The position numbers and the translations under genes were made by a program. Under the pieces are notes generated by a model, which was not told the DNA's origin, did not search any database, and was given only the letters and a program-made list of their open reading frames with translations. Below are positions 1 to 9,549 of a stretch of 64,000 bases of DNA, piece by piece. Each line of letters starts with the position of its first letter. The first letter of the stretch is position 1. The stretch comes from an uncultured Paraburkholderia sp. GTDB lineage: Bacteria; Pseudomonadota; Gammaproteobacteria; Burkholderiales; Burkholderiaceae. Where the stretch lies: NCBI GenBank assembly GCA_940747215.1, contig CALNWS010000008.1:16662-80661 (forward strand), given 5' to 3'.

Positions 1-180
1 GCTAAAGAAAGAGAATCAGGCGTTTAAAGCGCTTTCACGCCGAAACGCCTGTTCACTTCAGCCAACGTCGACGTGCTTTTCCGACCAAGGTTATGAAATA
101 CGCGTAATAACGCGTAATTTTTTCACGTGAATCGTTTGCGAGATAGCAGCCGTAAGTTATCCACGTCGACGTACAGAAAA
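1..180. other. Unassigned left edge
   Basis: No recognisable gene. The second forward frame is open from the window edge to about 132 but its translation matches nothing I know. An inverted repeat pairs 17-25 with 43-51 around a 17-nt loop. The 10-bp palindrome ACGTCGACGT occurs near 66 and again near 164. This may be the 3' end or trailer of a gene lying to the left. Confidence 0.3.
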
Positions 181-205
181 AAGTCGCCCGAGGGGCGGCT
201 TTTTA
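181..205 (+). terminator. Rho-independent terminator
   Basis: A 7-bp stem (183-189 pairing with 193-199, including one G-T pair), a GAG loop and a run of five T form a classic intrinsic terminator for whatever transcript enters from the left edge. Confidence 0.75.
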
Positions 206-308
206 ATATGCATGTGGATGCGCTTCCATGACGGATTAGCGAAGCGTCATTAAAGCCGGGCTATCTCGACACCTTCAGTTCGCTTTCGCGTGCAACGGCG
301 AAATTGGC

Positions 309-612
309 TTAAACCGCGCCAATCAAAAATCGCTCGCGGTTCTTACCGACAATCCACTTGGGTGGCTTGCCGCGTCCACTCCATGTATTTCCCGACTTCG
401 GATCCTGATACTTCGCAGGCAGCGGAGCCTTCTTGGGCGGGCATCCGCGCTTGGCGGCAACCGCAAAACCGAGGTCTTGTGCACCTAGACCGTATTCAGC
501 GATCTTTTGGTGGATGTCGGCGACTACGTTATCAATCTCAGTACGCCGCGCTTCTTCTGCTTGAGCCTGCAATCTCGCGATCTGCGCCTTGAGGTCTGCA
601 TATATGAGACAT
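309..612 (-). pseudogene. H-NS family nucleoid protein, frameshifted at codon 4
   Basis: Small H-NS/BpH1-like histone-like protein that would bind curved AT-rich DNA and silence genes. The C-terminal DNA-binding domain is clear, with the YQDPKSGNTWSGRG core. The natural start is the ATG at 612-610, behind a GGAG ribosome site. Reading MSQYADLKAQIARL as in relatives requires removing one extra base near 603; as written the frame breaks after three codons. The rest (about 96 residues) is undamaged, so a TTG start at 572 could still give an 87-residue product lacking part of the oligomerisation helix. The upstream 613-884 stretch is AT-rich, as expected for its promoter. Confidence 0.75.
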
Positions 613-884
613 TCCGGTTCTCCCTTTTTCTAGAACTCATTGGCAGGCAGACTAACTGCAATTATAAAAATTCGCAATAGCTAACAATACCGATTTAGGA
701 AAATATCCTATGGTAATTATTAAACGTAGATGAAATGTAAAGCCAACGCTTTATCGCTATTAATCGAAAAAATGTCCTGTGGGCACCCGATTGGGCTGTC
801 TTTCTCTAGAATTGGCCGCTCACGACATGCGTTGGGCGGATAACGGGTATGCGAAACGCATTACCATTTTTAGGATTACCAACC

Positions 885-1628
885 ATGCAGTTGTCAAAAC
901 GCCTTGCTGCCGAACTCTTTGGCACATTCTGGCTCGTGCTGGGAGGCTGTGGCAGCACAGTGCTCGCCGCGAATTTCGCCGGTCCGGTTCATGGCCTCAG
1001 CATCGGCTTCGTCGGCGTTTCGCTCGCGTTCGGGCTGACCATGCTGACAATGGCGTACGCCATCGGCCATATTTCCGGCTGCCATCTGAATCCGGCGGTA
1101 AGCGTCGGCCTGACCGCGTCGCCGGCCGTTTTCCGTTGCGCGATCTCGTTCCGTATATCGCCGCACAACTTGCCGGCGCATTGCTGGGCGCGTTCGTCCT
1201 TTCGCTGATCGCCTCGGGCAAGCCGGAGTTCGATCTCGTCGCAAGCGGGTTCGCGAGCAATGGTTATGGCAAGCGCTCACCGGGTCATTATTCGCTTGCG
1301 GCCGCATTTATTTGCGAAGTCGTGATGACCGGCTTTTTCCTATTCGTCATCCTTGGCGCAACGGACAAGCGCGCCCGCCGGCTTCGCGCCGATTGCGATC
1401 GGTTTGTGTCTCACGCTGATTCACCTCATTTCGATTCCGGTGACGAACACGTCCGTCAATCCGGCGCGCTCAACCGGACCGGCGCTCTTCGCGGGCGGTG
1501 CGGCTGTCGACCAGTTGTGGCTGTTCTGGGTCGCTCCCATCATCGGCGCGGTGATCGCGGGCGCACTGTATCCGTTGCTGGCGTGCGGTGGCCGGACTTC
1601 CGCGGAGCAGGCACTCGCGCTCGATTAA
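885..1628 (+). pseudogene. aqpZ: Aquaporin Z, two frameshifts
   Basis: MIP-family water channel of the inner membrane. Starts at the ATG at 885 after an AGGA site. The first half has the signature [13 protein letters not shown] motif, and the second half has [18 protein letters not shown] with the second NPA motif. The frame shifts near 1120 (GLTAS.. should continue as [14 protein letters not shown], one frame over) and shifts back near 1370. Residue content and total length (about 247 codons) match a full AqpZ, so only two small indels killed it. Confidence 0.88.
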
Positions 1629-1791
1629 ACGATCGCGCGTGGTTGGAACCAACGAACATAACGGGCACCCAGGCACCCGTTTTTTATGCCAAGGAGCCAT
1701 GCAAAGACCGGGTCGGTGGGGGCGGCGCCTCGCGCCTTCGCGACCCGCTGCTAGAATCGTGCGACCTTCCAAGCTCGCGCAGGTGCTACCG

Positions 1792-2494
1792 ATGAACCGT
1801 CTCCGCGGATTCCTGCCTACCGTCGCATTCGCATTTAGCGGCCTGTGCGCTGGCGCGGCCATGTCATCTTCCGCGTATGCAGCGGATTCACACACAGAAA
1901 CGCTGGTATTCGTGCGGCACGGCGAAAAGCCCGCGCAGGGTTACGGCCAGCTCAATTGCTAGGAGCTGAATCGGGCGCTCGCTTTGCCGGCCGTCATTGC
2001 GGCCAAGTTCGGCAAGCCCGACGCGACCTATGCGCCTGATCCGGTTCAACGGAAAGACGACAGCAGTAAGCCATACTACTCTACATCCGGCCGCTCGCCA
2101 CGATCGAGCCGACAGCCATCCAGTTCCAGATGCCGGTCTAGACCCCTATGGTTTCGCGCAGATCGATCAGCTCTGCAGCGCGCTAGTCGATCCGGCAAAT
2201 CGCGGCAAGCTGATTGTGGTGGCATGGGAACACAAACTGATCGTCAAACTGCTGCGGCAAATCATGAGCGCGCATGGCGGAAATGCCGCCGACGTGCCGA
2301 AATGGCAAAGCGGCGATTTCGACAGTATCTATATCGTGCGACTCGATTGGCAAAACGGCATCGCCAAAGCTAGCTTCAAACACGATAACCAGGGTTTGAA
2401 TGGGCGCGCTGCCGATTGTCCATGCGCGGCGCTGCCCCATTCACCGTCGGCTTCGGCGGCTTCGGCGCCAAAATCTGCCAGCGCAGCTGATTAA
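1792..2494 (+). pseudogene. Secreted histidine phosphatase family protein
   Basis: Starts at the ATG at 1792 with a signal peptide ending near AYA. Then comes VFVRHGEKP, the RHG catalytic motif of the phosphoglycerate-mutase-like superfamily. A TAG at 1960-1962 interrupts the protein right after the motif. The same frame continues (ELNRALALPAVIAAKFG), then shifts near 2080 into a segment with another TAG near 2142, and shifts again to DPYGFAQIDQLCSAL and VVAWEHK. At least two nonsense changes and two indels are needed to restore it. Substrate is unknown for this branch. Confidence 0.8.
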
Positions 2495-2796
2495 ACGAGT
2501 CATACAGATGTAAGGCGCAATTACGGCGGCCATTAAACGGATTTGCAGAAAATCGGAAAGCCGCCCGTAGTCGCCTCAGGCGAATAGGCGCAAAGCCTTA
2601 TTCGGCAAGGCTTTACGGCGGCAATTGGCCGGCAGCCGCGTCGGCTTCGAATAATCTCTCTATTTGCTTTCAACGCCTGCGACGATGCTTGCAGTCCGTA
2701 ACATCTCGTCACAGTCGCCACCTGCACGAGTGCATACATTGGTCCTGTGCGACAAACGCGTCGCCTCACGAAACTGAATGAGATCAGGAGAACACC
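2495..2796. other. Non-coding gap with a hairpin
   Basis: No credible gene on either strand. A perfect 8-bp inverted repeat (2592-2599 with 2607-2614, 7-nt loop) lies inside and could be a weak terminator or RNA structure. The last 30 bases carry an AGGAG ribosome site for the next gene. Confidence 0.4.
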
Positions 2797-3071
2797 ATGA
2801 AACGCATCGTCACTCACTTGCTGGTTGCTGCTGGACTCGCCGCGGGCTTGTGCGGCGTTGCGCAGGCGCATACGGATCTAGCGGCCTGTCGCTCGGCGCG
2901 CCGGTGTACAGCCATCCGGCGCCGGTCTACTACGGCGGCGGTTGGGATCACCGTTATTACCATCGCGACTACGATCGTGGCGAGCATCGCGGCTGGTATC
3001 GCAACGATCACAACGACCGCCGTTGGGGCCATGACGACCACGGCGATCGCCGTGGCGGAGGGCACGGCTAA
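2797..3071 (+). pseudogene. Small secreted His/Tyr/Gly-rich protein, frameshifted
   Basis: ATG at 2797 follows AGGAG. A typical signal peptide ends at VAQA near residue 24. Immediately after it (near 2876) the frame breaks. One frame over, the mature protein continues as SLGAPVYSHPAPVYYGGGW followed by a run of HRYYHRDYDRGEH and RRGGGHG to a TAA at 3069. Comparable low-complexity exported proteins are common in Burkholderia; the function is unknown, and metal binding is only suggested by histidine content. Confidence 0.65.
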
Positions 3072-3083
3072 TTAACGGCACGT

Positions 3084-3123
3084 AAAAACGGCTCGCATTT
3101 ACTCCAGTCAATGCGAGCCGTTT
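3084..3123. terminator. Bidirectional terminator
   Basis: A perfect 14-bp inverted repeat (3086-3099 with 3110-3123) has an A run on its left and T run on its right. It sits between convergent genes and can serve both. Confidence 0.8.
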
Positions 3124-3162
3124 CCATGAAATGACCGGAATGCCCGATATCGTCGGAAAGCT

Positions 3163-3985
3163 TCAGGACGCCAGTTCGTCGTCGAGCGAAAAAAGCTTGC
3201 GCAGATGATGCGCGCGACGCCGGCCTCGAAGTTATTGCCGATGCGCGGCACGTTTGGCAGGCGCGTGATCAGATCGGGATTTGCCTTGTTCATCATGACG
3301 GGTATCCGGCCGTTTCCAGCAGATCGATGTCGTTCATGTTGTCGCCGAAAGCGACGCATTGCGAGGCGTCCACACCGAGCTGGTCGAGCACGATCTTCAG
3401 CACGCGCCCTTTCGAGACGTTCGCCGTCATCACTTCGAGGCAGTTCGGCAGCGAGTACGTCACATAAAGCTGATCGCCAAACTCGCGCTCCAGATTGATC
3501 GAGACTTCCGCGAGGTCCGCAGGATTGCCGATATGGAGCGCCTTGGCGATGTCCACGCCGTCGTGCGCGGGCAGGTCCGTAATTTCGTACGTGAAGCCGG
3601 AATCGCGATGCATTTCCAGCAGTTCCGGCGCATCGCGATCGATCAATCAAGTCTGGTCGGCGAACAGGTTCACGATCACGCGGCCATGCGTACCGACGAT
3701 TTCCGGTTGCACGAGCCGCTTCACGATGGCGGGCGGCAGGTCGTCGGCATGAGTCACCGTGTGATCGGGTGCGTGAATGCGCGCGCCGTTCGACGTGATC
3801 AGATACGGATCGATACCGAGCAATTTGCGAATGCCCGCGACGTCGCAGTAATGGCACCCGGTGGCAATGACGAAACGCAGACCATCGCTTTCAAGTTTGC
3901 GCACGGTGGCGACCGTGAACGGGTCGACCTGATGATCGGCGTTGAGCAGCATGCCGTCGAGATCCGTGGCGATGACTTTGTACAT
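3163..3985 (-). pseudogene. HAD-superfamily Cof-type sugar phosphatase
   Basis: Cof/YidA-type HAD hydrolase that would dephosphorylate sugar phosphates in the cytosol. ATG at 3985. Motif I reads DLDGMLL instead of DxDGTLL, so the conserved Thr is Met. The later motif GDNMNDIDLLE is present. A TGA at 3649-3647 splits the frame after FADQT. An indel near 3293 shifts to VMMNKANPDL, and another near 3210 shifts to HHLRKLFSLDDELAS and the true TGA at 3165-3163. One stop, two indels and a motif substitution make it a clear relic. Confidence 0.85.
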
Positions 3986-4081
3986 GGTGTAAGCGGCGGG
4001 AGAGCGACAAAAGTAACATTACCGTCCACCGCCTTATTCCTATGTGAAAGCAGGCGCATTCAGGCGTCCGCCCCAAGTGTT

Positions 4082-4917
4082 CTAGCCCGACAGCTTTGCC
4101 GCTTCGCGTTGCGCGAGTTGCAGGCCGCCGTGCGCCGAATCGGCGAGCGGCTCGCACAAACGCGGTTGATGGGCGGCCGGCACGAACTCCCTCAACGGCG
4201 CGCCGAGCCAGCCGCACATGGCAACCGGCAGCGTGAGCGACGGATCGAGCGCGTCGATCATCTTGCCGACTTCAGCGCCCGCGTCGTGCAGCAATTGCGC
4301 GGCAAACGGATGCGTTCGATGCGCGACTGCAATCGGCGCGAGCTTCGCGTAGGTGGTCTGGTTCGCTTCGCACAGCCAGACAACGAGACTGTCGCGATCG
4401 TGCGCGCCGGTGTGGGCGAGCAGCGCCTGCACGAGATCGTCGATGGGGCGGTGACCGTCGAGCGCTGCTGCGCGTGAACGATGATGCGCAATCCGAGCCA
4501 GGCGCCGCTCGCTTCATCGCCCGACGGGAAACCGTAGCCGCTAACCGCTCGCGACTCGCCGGCGTTGTCCAGCACCGCGGCCACGCTGCCGGTGCCGAGC
4601 GCGACGATCACGCCGGGCTTCCCACCATGCGCGCCGAGCAAAGTCGTATAAGCGTCGCTTTCGATGGCAAGGCCCGCGACCGCCGGCGCTTTCGCCTAAA
4701 ATGCGCTCAGCTAGTGGCGATTGTTCACGCCAGCGAGACCACAGCCGAGCACGCAGCGCGACCAGTCGAGCGTCATGCCGGCGCGTTCGAAGACGGAACG
4801 GCAACCAGCCTCGATGGATTGCCCACGCACGCTCGACGCCTGCGCGATTTCACAACCTTGAGCATCGCCGAGCACGACGCGCGTGCCGTCGCCGTCGACG
4901 CCAATTAGAAAGAGATC
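4082..4917 (-). pseudogene. BadF/BadG-type ATPase (N-acetylglucosamine kinase-like)
   Basis: Actin-fold sugar kinase relic. From the N-terminus, FLIGVDGDGT is the phosphate-1 loop (GVDGGGT in relatives), then VIVALGTGSVAAVL, SGYGFPSGDEASGAWLG and the C-terminal DPSLTLPVAMCGWLG, each in a different frame. Breaks lie near 4700, 4640 and 4450. No convincing start codon remains upstream of 4917. The end at the TAG 4084-4082 looks original. It would have phosphorylated an amino sugar in the cytosol. Confidence 0.72.
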
Positions 4918-5064
4918 AGTAGTCGTTGAGCGAACAAATTCAGGTGGTGAATACGCATAGCGTGGCAGGTCCGTTTCAATCCGGCAATTGGCCGAACGGC
5001 TAGCTTGCGGCGTACATGCGTTCCGCTATGCTGGCGAGCGACATGACAACACAGGAGCGCGACA

Positions 5065-5661
5065 GTGATACAGCGATGCAACTGGGCTTCGAGCGAAGCG
5101 CTCGCACAGTATCACGACGACGAATGGGACGTGCCTTCGCGCGACGATCGTCACCTTTTCGAAATGCTCGTCCTCGAGGGTGCGCAGGCGGGATTGTCGT
5201 GGTCGACGCTTCTCAACAAGCGGACCGGTTACCGCCGAGCCTTTGCCGACTTCGACTTCGACAAGGTGGCGCGCTCCACTCCGAAGCACGTCTACACGCT
5301 CGTGACGGACGAAAGCATCGTGCGCCATCGCGGCAAAATCGAATCCGTTATCACAAACGCGCGCGCCGTGCAGCAGATTCAGGCGGAGCATGGATCGCTT
5401 GCCAACTTCGTGTGGTCTTTCGTCGACCAGACACCCATTCAGAATGACTGGGAATCGTACACGCAGGCGCCCGCGTCTACCGAAATTTCCGACGCGCTCA
5501 GTAAAGAATTGAAGCGCTACGGCTGCAAATTCGTCGGCACAACGATCTGCTATGCGTTCATGCAGGCCGTCGGCATGGTGAATGACCACGAAGCGAGTTG
5601 CATGTGCCGCGCGCGTTGCGCGGCGCTCGGCAAGAAGGGAAAGAAGCGCAACGTCGGGTAA
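5065..5661 (+). CDS. tag: DNA-3-methyladenine glycosylase I
   Basis: Base-excision repair enzyme removing 3-methyladenine. 198 residues, the usual family length, with no damage. GTG at 5065 is chosen because an AGGAG site lies 10 bases upstream and MIQRCNW matches the family start. Zinc-snap ligands are visible: C5, H17 and the C-terminal His/Cys pair in NDHEASC. The pocket Glu (E38) and GLSW are present. It stands alone between two relics. A conserved repair gene in an eroding genome is worth noting, since reduced genomes often lose such genes. Confidence 0.95.
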   Translation: MIQRCNWASSEALAQYHDDEWDVPSRDDRHLFEMLVLEGAQAGLSWSTLLNKRTGYRRAFADFDFDKVARSTPKHVYTLVTDESIVRHRGKIESVITNARAVQQIQAEHGSLANFVWSFVDQTPIQNDWESYTQAPASTEISDALSKELKRYGCKFVGTTICYAFMQAVGMVNDHEASCMCRARCAALGKKGKKRNVG

Positions 5662-5925
5662 CGCGCGTCGTCAGGAAGGTTAGATGGAAATGCCTAGGTT
5701 CATCAGGTAAAGCCCTGCTGAGTTTTCGGATGGTTCGGCCGTTATAGGTGCGCTGCAGTCTCGTCGCCGCAGCAGTGGAGCGGCAACGGTGCCAATGGCG
5801 GGAATTGAAGCCAATACAGCGCGCTAGTCGGAGATTCGTTATCCAGCGCGCGGCGGATACTTCAGTCATGCAGTCCAGTCACGCTAACAACGAATAGCCG
5901 CTGCGGAATACGTAGGAGACCAACC

Positions 5926-6355
5926 ATGAAAACAACGAGCTTTCTGACGCATCAGAACATTTTCGACCAAGCTGTCGGCCATCTGCTCGATCAGCAACGC
6001 GCGGCGCTTCTGCCGCGTGGCGGCGGAGCGTACCGCAGTTATTGTGGCGGCTGCCCGATCGGAAACTTCATCAAACCGCGCCGACTACATGACGGCGATG
6101 GAAGGCGGGCCGGTGCGCTACATCGGCAAGAGCTCGACCGAAGTGCCGGCTTATATGGATGTGGGTGTGGCGGCTTTGAAGAAAGCGCTTTTGCGTGCAC
6201 GCATCAACGTGTATGACGCGACGACCGTCAATCTGCTGAGTTGCCTGCAGAATGTACACGACGTGTTCGGTACGTGGGAATGGCACGAGCGCTTGAGCTC
6301 GATTGCCCATCAATTCGGCTTGTCCACCGAGCGGCTCAAGAAGACTGCGGCTTAA
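5926..6355 (+). pseudogene. Conserved hypothetical protein, frameshifted
   Basis: ATG at 5926 follows a GGAG site. The first 50 residues (through SYCGGCPIGNFIK) are in one frame. From about 6077 the sequence continues one frame over as ADYMTAMEGGPVRYIGKSS to TERLKKTAA and the TAA. Together they make about 143 residues of a soluble protein I recognise only as a Burkholderia hypothetical. The YCGGCPIG segment could hold a metal through two cysteines. A single indel is the only lesion seen. Confidence 0.6.
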
Positions 6356-6530
6356 ATAAGGCTGAGTGGGCTCCAGCGCGCGGACGGCTTCCAGCGCTGC
6401 GCGCTTTCGCCGCTATTTCACGCGGCAAGGCAGCCGCCATCAATCACACTACCTCACTCAATATTCGCGAAACGCGAATTCCGTCACGGTCGCTGCGCCG
6501 ACTTCCGCACTACTACGTCAATCCGGCCCA

Positions 6531-6580
6531 CAAAAACAAAACGGCGATGTGGCTTCTTTCGAAGCTCACACCGCCGTTTC
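6531..6580 (-). terminator. rpsU terminator
   Basis: Reading leftward from rpsU, a long imperfect stem (AAACGGCGGTGTGAGCTTC against GAAG.CACATCGCCGTTT) is followed by TTTTGTTTTTG. It lies 25 bases past the rpsU stop and fits an intrinsic terminator. Confidence 0.75.
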
Positions 6581-6604
6581 GGCCGCCGTGCGGAAAAAAC
6601 GTGC

Positions 6605-6817
6605 TTAGTGCAGTTTCTTCGGCAGCATCTGGCTGCACAGGCGCTTGTGCAGACGCTTCACAGCAGCAGCCTTCTTACGCTTACGAGCCGTGGTCGGCTT
6701 TTCGTACGATTGGCGCTCACGCAGTTCAGCGATCAGGCCGTTCTTTTCAATAGCGCGACAAAAGCGGCGAATCGCCACTTCGAACGGCTCGTTTTCTTTC
6801 AGAAGAATCGTCGTCAT
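6605..6817 (-). CDS. rpsU: 30S ribosomal protein S21
   Basis: Small-subunit ribosomal protein involved in initiation-complex formation. 70 residues, full length and undamaged: [19 protein letters not shown] through the basic tail with [14 protein letters not shown]. The ATG is 6817-6815. The gene is monocistronic here, with its own terminator. Confidence 0.97.
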   Translation of the reverse strand: MTTILLKENEPFEVAIRRFCRAIEKNGLIAELRERQSYEKPTTARKRKKAAAVKRLHKRLCSQMLPKKLH

Positions 6818-7175
6818 GTAATTCCTAACTCAATTACTTGATAGGGGGTAAATTGCGTGCGGTTTCCGCTTTTGTAAACGTTCACGCGCCGGCCCTCCGG
6901 TCGTTTCAAATCATAACAGGCAAACGCGGGATAAACCCGGCCAAACCACGAATGAAACGAGAAGCAATCGGCCACGGAGGCCGGAAAGGAGAGGTGAGGA
7001 GTTCACCGCGCAATGCGGACAGACGTACTGTAAAACCGCGTCTGCTGCCGTTTCGCCAACCTTTCATCAATGGAAAAATGCTGACAAAACAGGCAAAGAT
7101 CTCAATTCACCTCCGATCATATCAGGAAACTTTCCATTCTACCAAGGACTTAGCGTTTGCATCAGGTCTGATCGA
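6818..7175. other. Non-coding region upstream of rpsU
   Basis: Holds the rpsU leader and promoter on the minus strand. No gene can be supported; open frames here lack codon bias and homology. The segment 7060-7150 is less GC-rich than its surroundings. Confidence 0.4.
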
Positions 7176-8103
7176 TCACGCGCTGGCGTCGTCGAGTTCG
7201 CGGATATCCGCGCCCGTCAGCATCAGATGGACGGAGGCCGCTAGGCTTTTCAACTGATCCACCGACGTCGCGCTGGCAATCGGGGCTGTAACAATCGGAC
7301 GAGCGATCAGCCACGCGAGCGCCACCGTCGTCGCCGTGCTGCCGTGCCGCTCGGCGACGCGGTCGAGCGCGCCGAGAATTCGCAAACCGTGATCGTCGAA
7401 ATACTTTTCGACCCGGGTTCCCCGCGCCTTGTTTGCCAGATCCGCGCGAGAATGGTATTTGTCGGACAGGAACCCGCTCGCGAGGCTGTAGTGTACACAA
7501 CGACGCCCAACTGATTCGCCACCGCCACTGGTTCGATATCCGTTTCATATTGAGCGCGGTCGTACAGGTTGTGCTCGGGCTGCAACAGCTGATATTCCGG
7601 CTGACCATGCTTGCGCGACACCGCGAGCGCCTCTTACACGCGCGCGCCACTTATAATAGTTGTTAGACGCGCCGATCACCCGCACCTTGCCCGCCTCGAT
7701 CAGCTTCTGATGGCACCGAGCGTTTTGGTGAGCGGCGTGTCGGTGTCGTCGTCGTGTGAAAAATAGACGTCTATGTAATCCGTTTGCAGGCGACGCAGCG
7801 AATCTTCCACCGCTGCCTGAATATTTGCCGCCTGCGGCAGCTTCGAAACCTTGGTCGCGAGCACGATCTTGTCGCGCTTACCACTTTTCCTTAACCGATA
7901 ATCGTGTCCGATTCACCACCCTGATTACCCGGTACCCACGCTGAATAAACATCGGCGGTATCGATAAAGTCGAAGCCGACGTCGACAGACGCGTCGGGAA
8001 TCGAAAACGAAGTGGCCTCATCTACCGTCCAGCCAAATACATTACCGCCGAACATAAGCGGCGCTACCTGTAATTCCGAACGTCCAATGCGGCGTTTCTG
8101 CAT
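7176..8103 (-). pseudogene. Aldo/keto reductase family oxidoreductase
   Basis: NADPH-dependent aldo/keto reductase of the YajO/Tas-like branch. ATG at 8103 begins MQKRRIGRSELQVAPLMFGG, then FDFIDTADVYSAW with the catalytic Asp and Tyr. Downstream pieces in changing frames are LPQAANIQAAVEDSLRRLQ, DYIDVYFSHDDDT, GASNYYKW, QPEHNLYDRA and finally ALAWLIARPIVTAPIASAT to the TGA at 7178-7176. At least four indels are needed to rebuild it. Confidence 0.85.
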
Positions 8104-8255
8104 GATTTCTCCAAGGTTTGTCACGATAGAAAAACAGAATACGCCGTCTTCCCGTTAGCTGCAGCGCCCCGCCGCGCCCCGCTGCAAGCGGCTTTCACCG
8201 AGATAGACGTGCAATTACGCGAGAAAAACGTTTGCTCACGTCTGAATAAAGTTCC

Positions 8256-8281
8256 TCAAGTTTTTTTGACCGGGCCGTCAA
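8256..8281 (+). promoter_or_regulatory. Putative sigma-28 (FliA) promoter of fliC
   Basis: TCAAGTTT at 8256-8263 and GCCGTCAA at 8274-8281 resemble the flagellar class-3 elements TAAAGTTT and GCCGATAA, with a 10-base spacer (11 is usual). It lies 89 bases before the flagellin start. A second candidate -35 (TAAAGTT) is at 8248. Confidence 0.45.
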
Positions 8282-8369
8282 CCTTTACTGAGGCGGCCAG
8301 CAATGAACGAGTGCTTCCGCCGATGCCAACGTGGCGTAACGGGCTCAAGGCTTATTTAGGAGATTTTCC

Positions 8370-9401
8370 ATGCTCGGAATCAATATCAACATCAACTCAC
8401 TGGTTGCACAGCAAAACCTCAATGACTCGCAAAGCGCCCTTTCGCAAGCCATCACCCGCCTGTCATCGGGAAGCGCATCAACAGCGCAGTTGACGATGCA
8501 GCAGGTCTGGCAATCTCGACGCGTATGCAAACGCAGATCAACGGTCTGTCGCAAGGCGTGTCGAATGCAAACGACGGCGTCTCGCTGATCCAAACCGCAT
8601 CGAGCGCATTGTCTTCGCTGACTTCCAGCCTGCAACGTATCCGCCAGTTGGCTGTGCAAGCTTCGACCGGCACGATGTCGTCGTCGGACCAGGCAGCACT
8701 GCAGAAGGAAGTTGCGCAGCAGATTCAGGAAGTGAACCGTATCGCGTCGCAAACGACGTACAACAGCACGAACATTCTGGACGGCTCGGCAGGTATCGTC
8801 GGCTTCCAAGTTGGCGCGAACGTCGGTCAGACGATCAACCTCGACCTGAGCAAGAGCATGTCGGCAGCTAACCTCGGCAGCGGCTCGCTGTCGACCGGCC
8901 AGTTGACTGGCACGATCACGGGTCTGAACATCGACTAGGCTGCGGGCGCAGCAGCAACGACGTCGTCCCCGATCACCACGCTGACAATGAAGACCGCAGC
9001 ATACGATCAGACCAACACGGCTCTCGTCAACGCTGTCAAGGCGGCAACGACTCAGATCGGCGCGGTCAACGCATCGAACACGACCGTTTCGTCCCTCGAC
9101 ATCAGCACGGTCAGCGGTGCAAACGTCGCGATGGTTTCGATCGACAACGCACTGACCCGCCGTCAGCAACCTGCAGGCAAGCCTCGGCGCAGCGCAAAAC
9201 CGTTTCACGGCAATCGCTACGTCGCAGCAAGCTGAATCGACCGACCTGGCTTCGGCACAGTCGCAGATCACCGACGCGAACTTCGCACAGGAAACTGCAA
9301 ACCTGAGCAAGGCGCAAGTTCTGCAACAAGCTGGTATCTCGGTGCTGGCTCAGGCAAACTCGCAGCCGCAGCAAGTTCTGAAGCTTCTCCAGCATAGCTG
9401 A
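8370..9401 (+). pseudogene. fliC: Flagellin, two frameshifts and a stop
   Basis: Filament subunit of the flagellum. ATG at 8370 gives the conserved D0/D1 start (SLVAQQNLNDSQSALSQAI). One base is lost near 8471 in SSGKRINSA, after which the other frame carries AISTRMQTQINGLSQG and the D1 helix. A TAG at 8936-8938 follows GTITGLNID. The same frame resumes to SIDNAL, and a second lost base near 9153 shifts to the C-terminal D0 (FAQETANLSKAQVLQQAG, ending VLKLLQHS). About 344 codons in all. The cell cannot make this filament. Confidence 0.93.
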
Positions 9402-9413
9402 AGCTGTTTGAAC

Positions 9414-9441
9414 GAACACCGCACCCCGTTGCGCGGTGTTC
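9414..9441 (+). terminator. Putative fliC terminator hairpin
   Basis: A perfect 9-bp inverted repeat (9414-9422 with 9433-9441) lies 12 bases after the flagellin stop. It lacks a strong T run, so it may act only as an mRNA 3' stabiliser. Confidence 0.5.
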
Positions 9442-9549
9442 GCGTTGTAGTAGCACCTATCGTGCTGGATGGAAGGTCTGGAAGGTTCGCTTTTCATTCA
9501 GCACGTTTATTACGCTCTTCCGAATTTCACAGACGCACGGAGCAATGCG

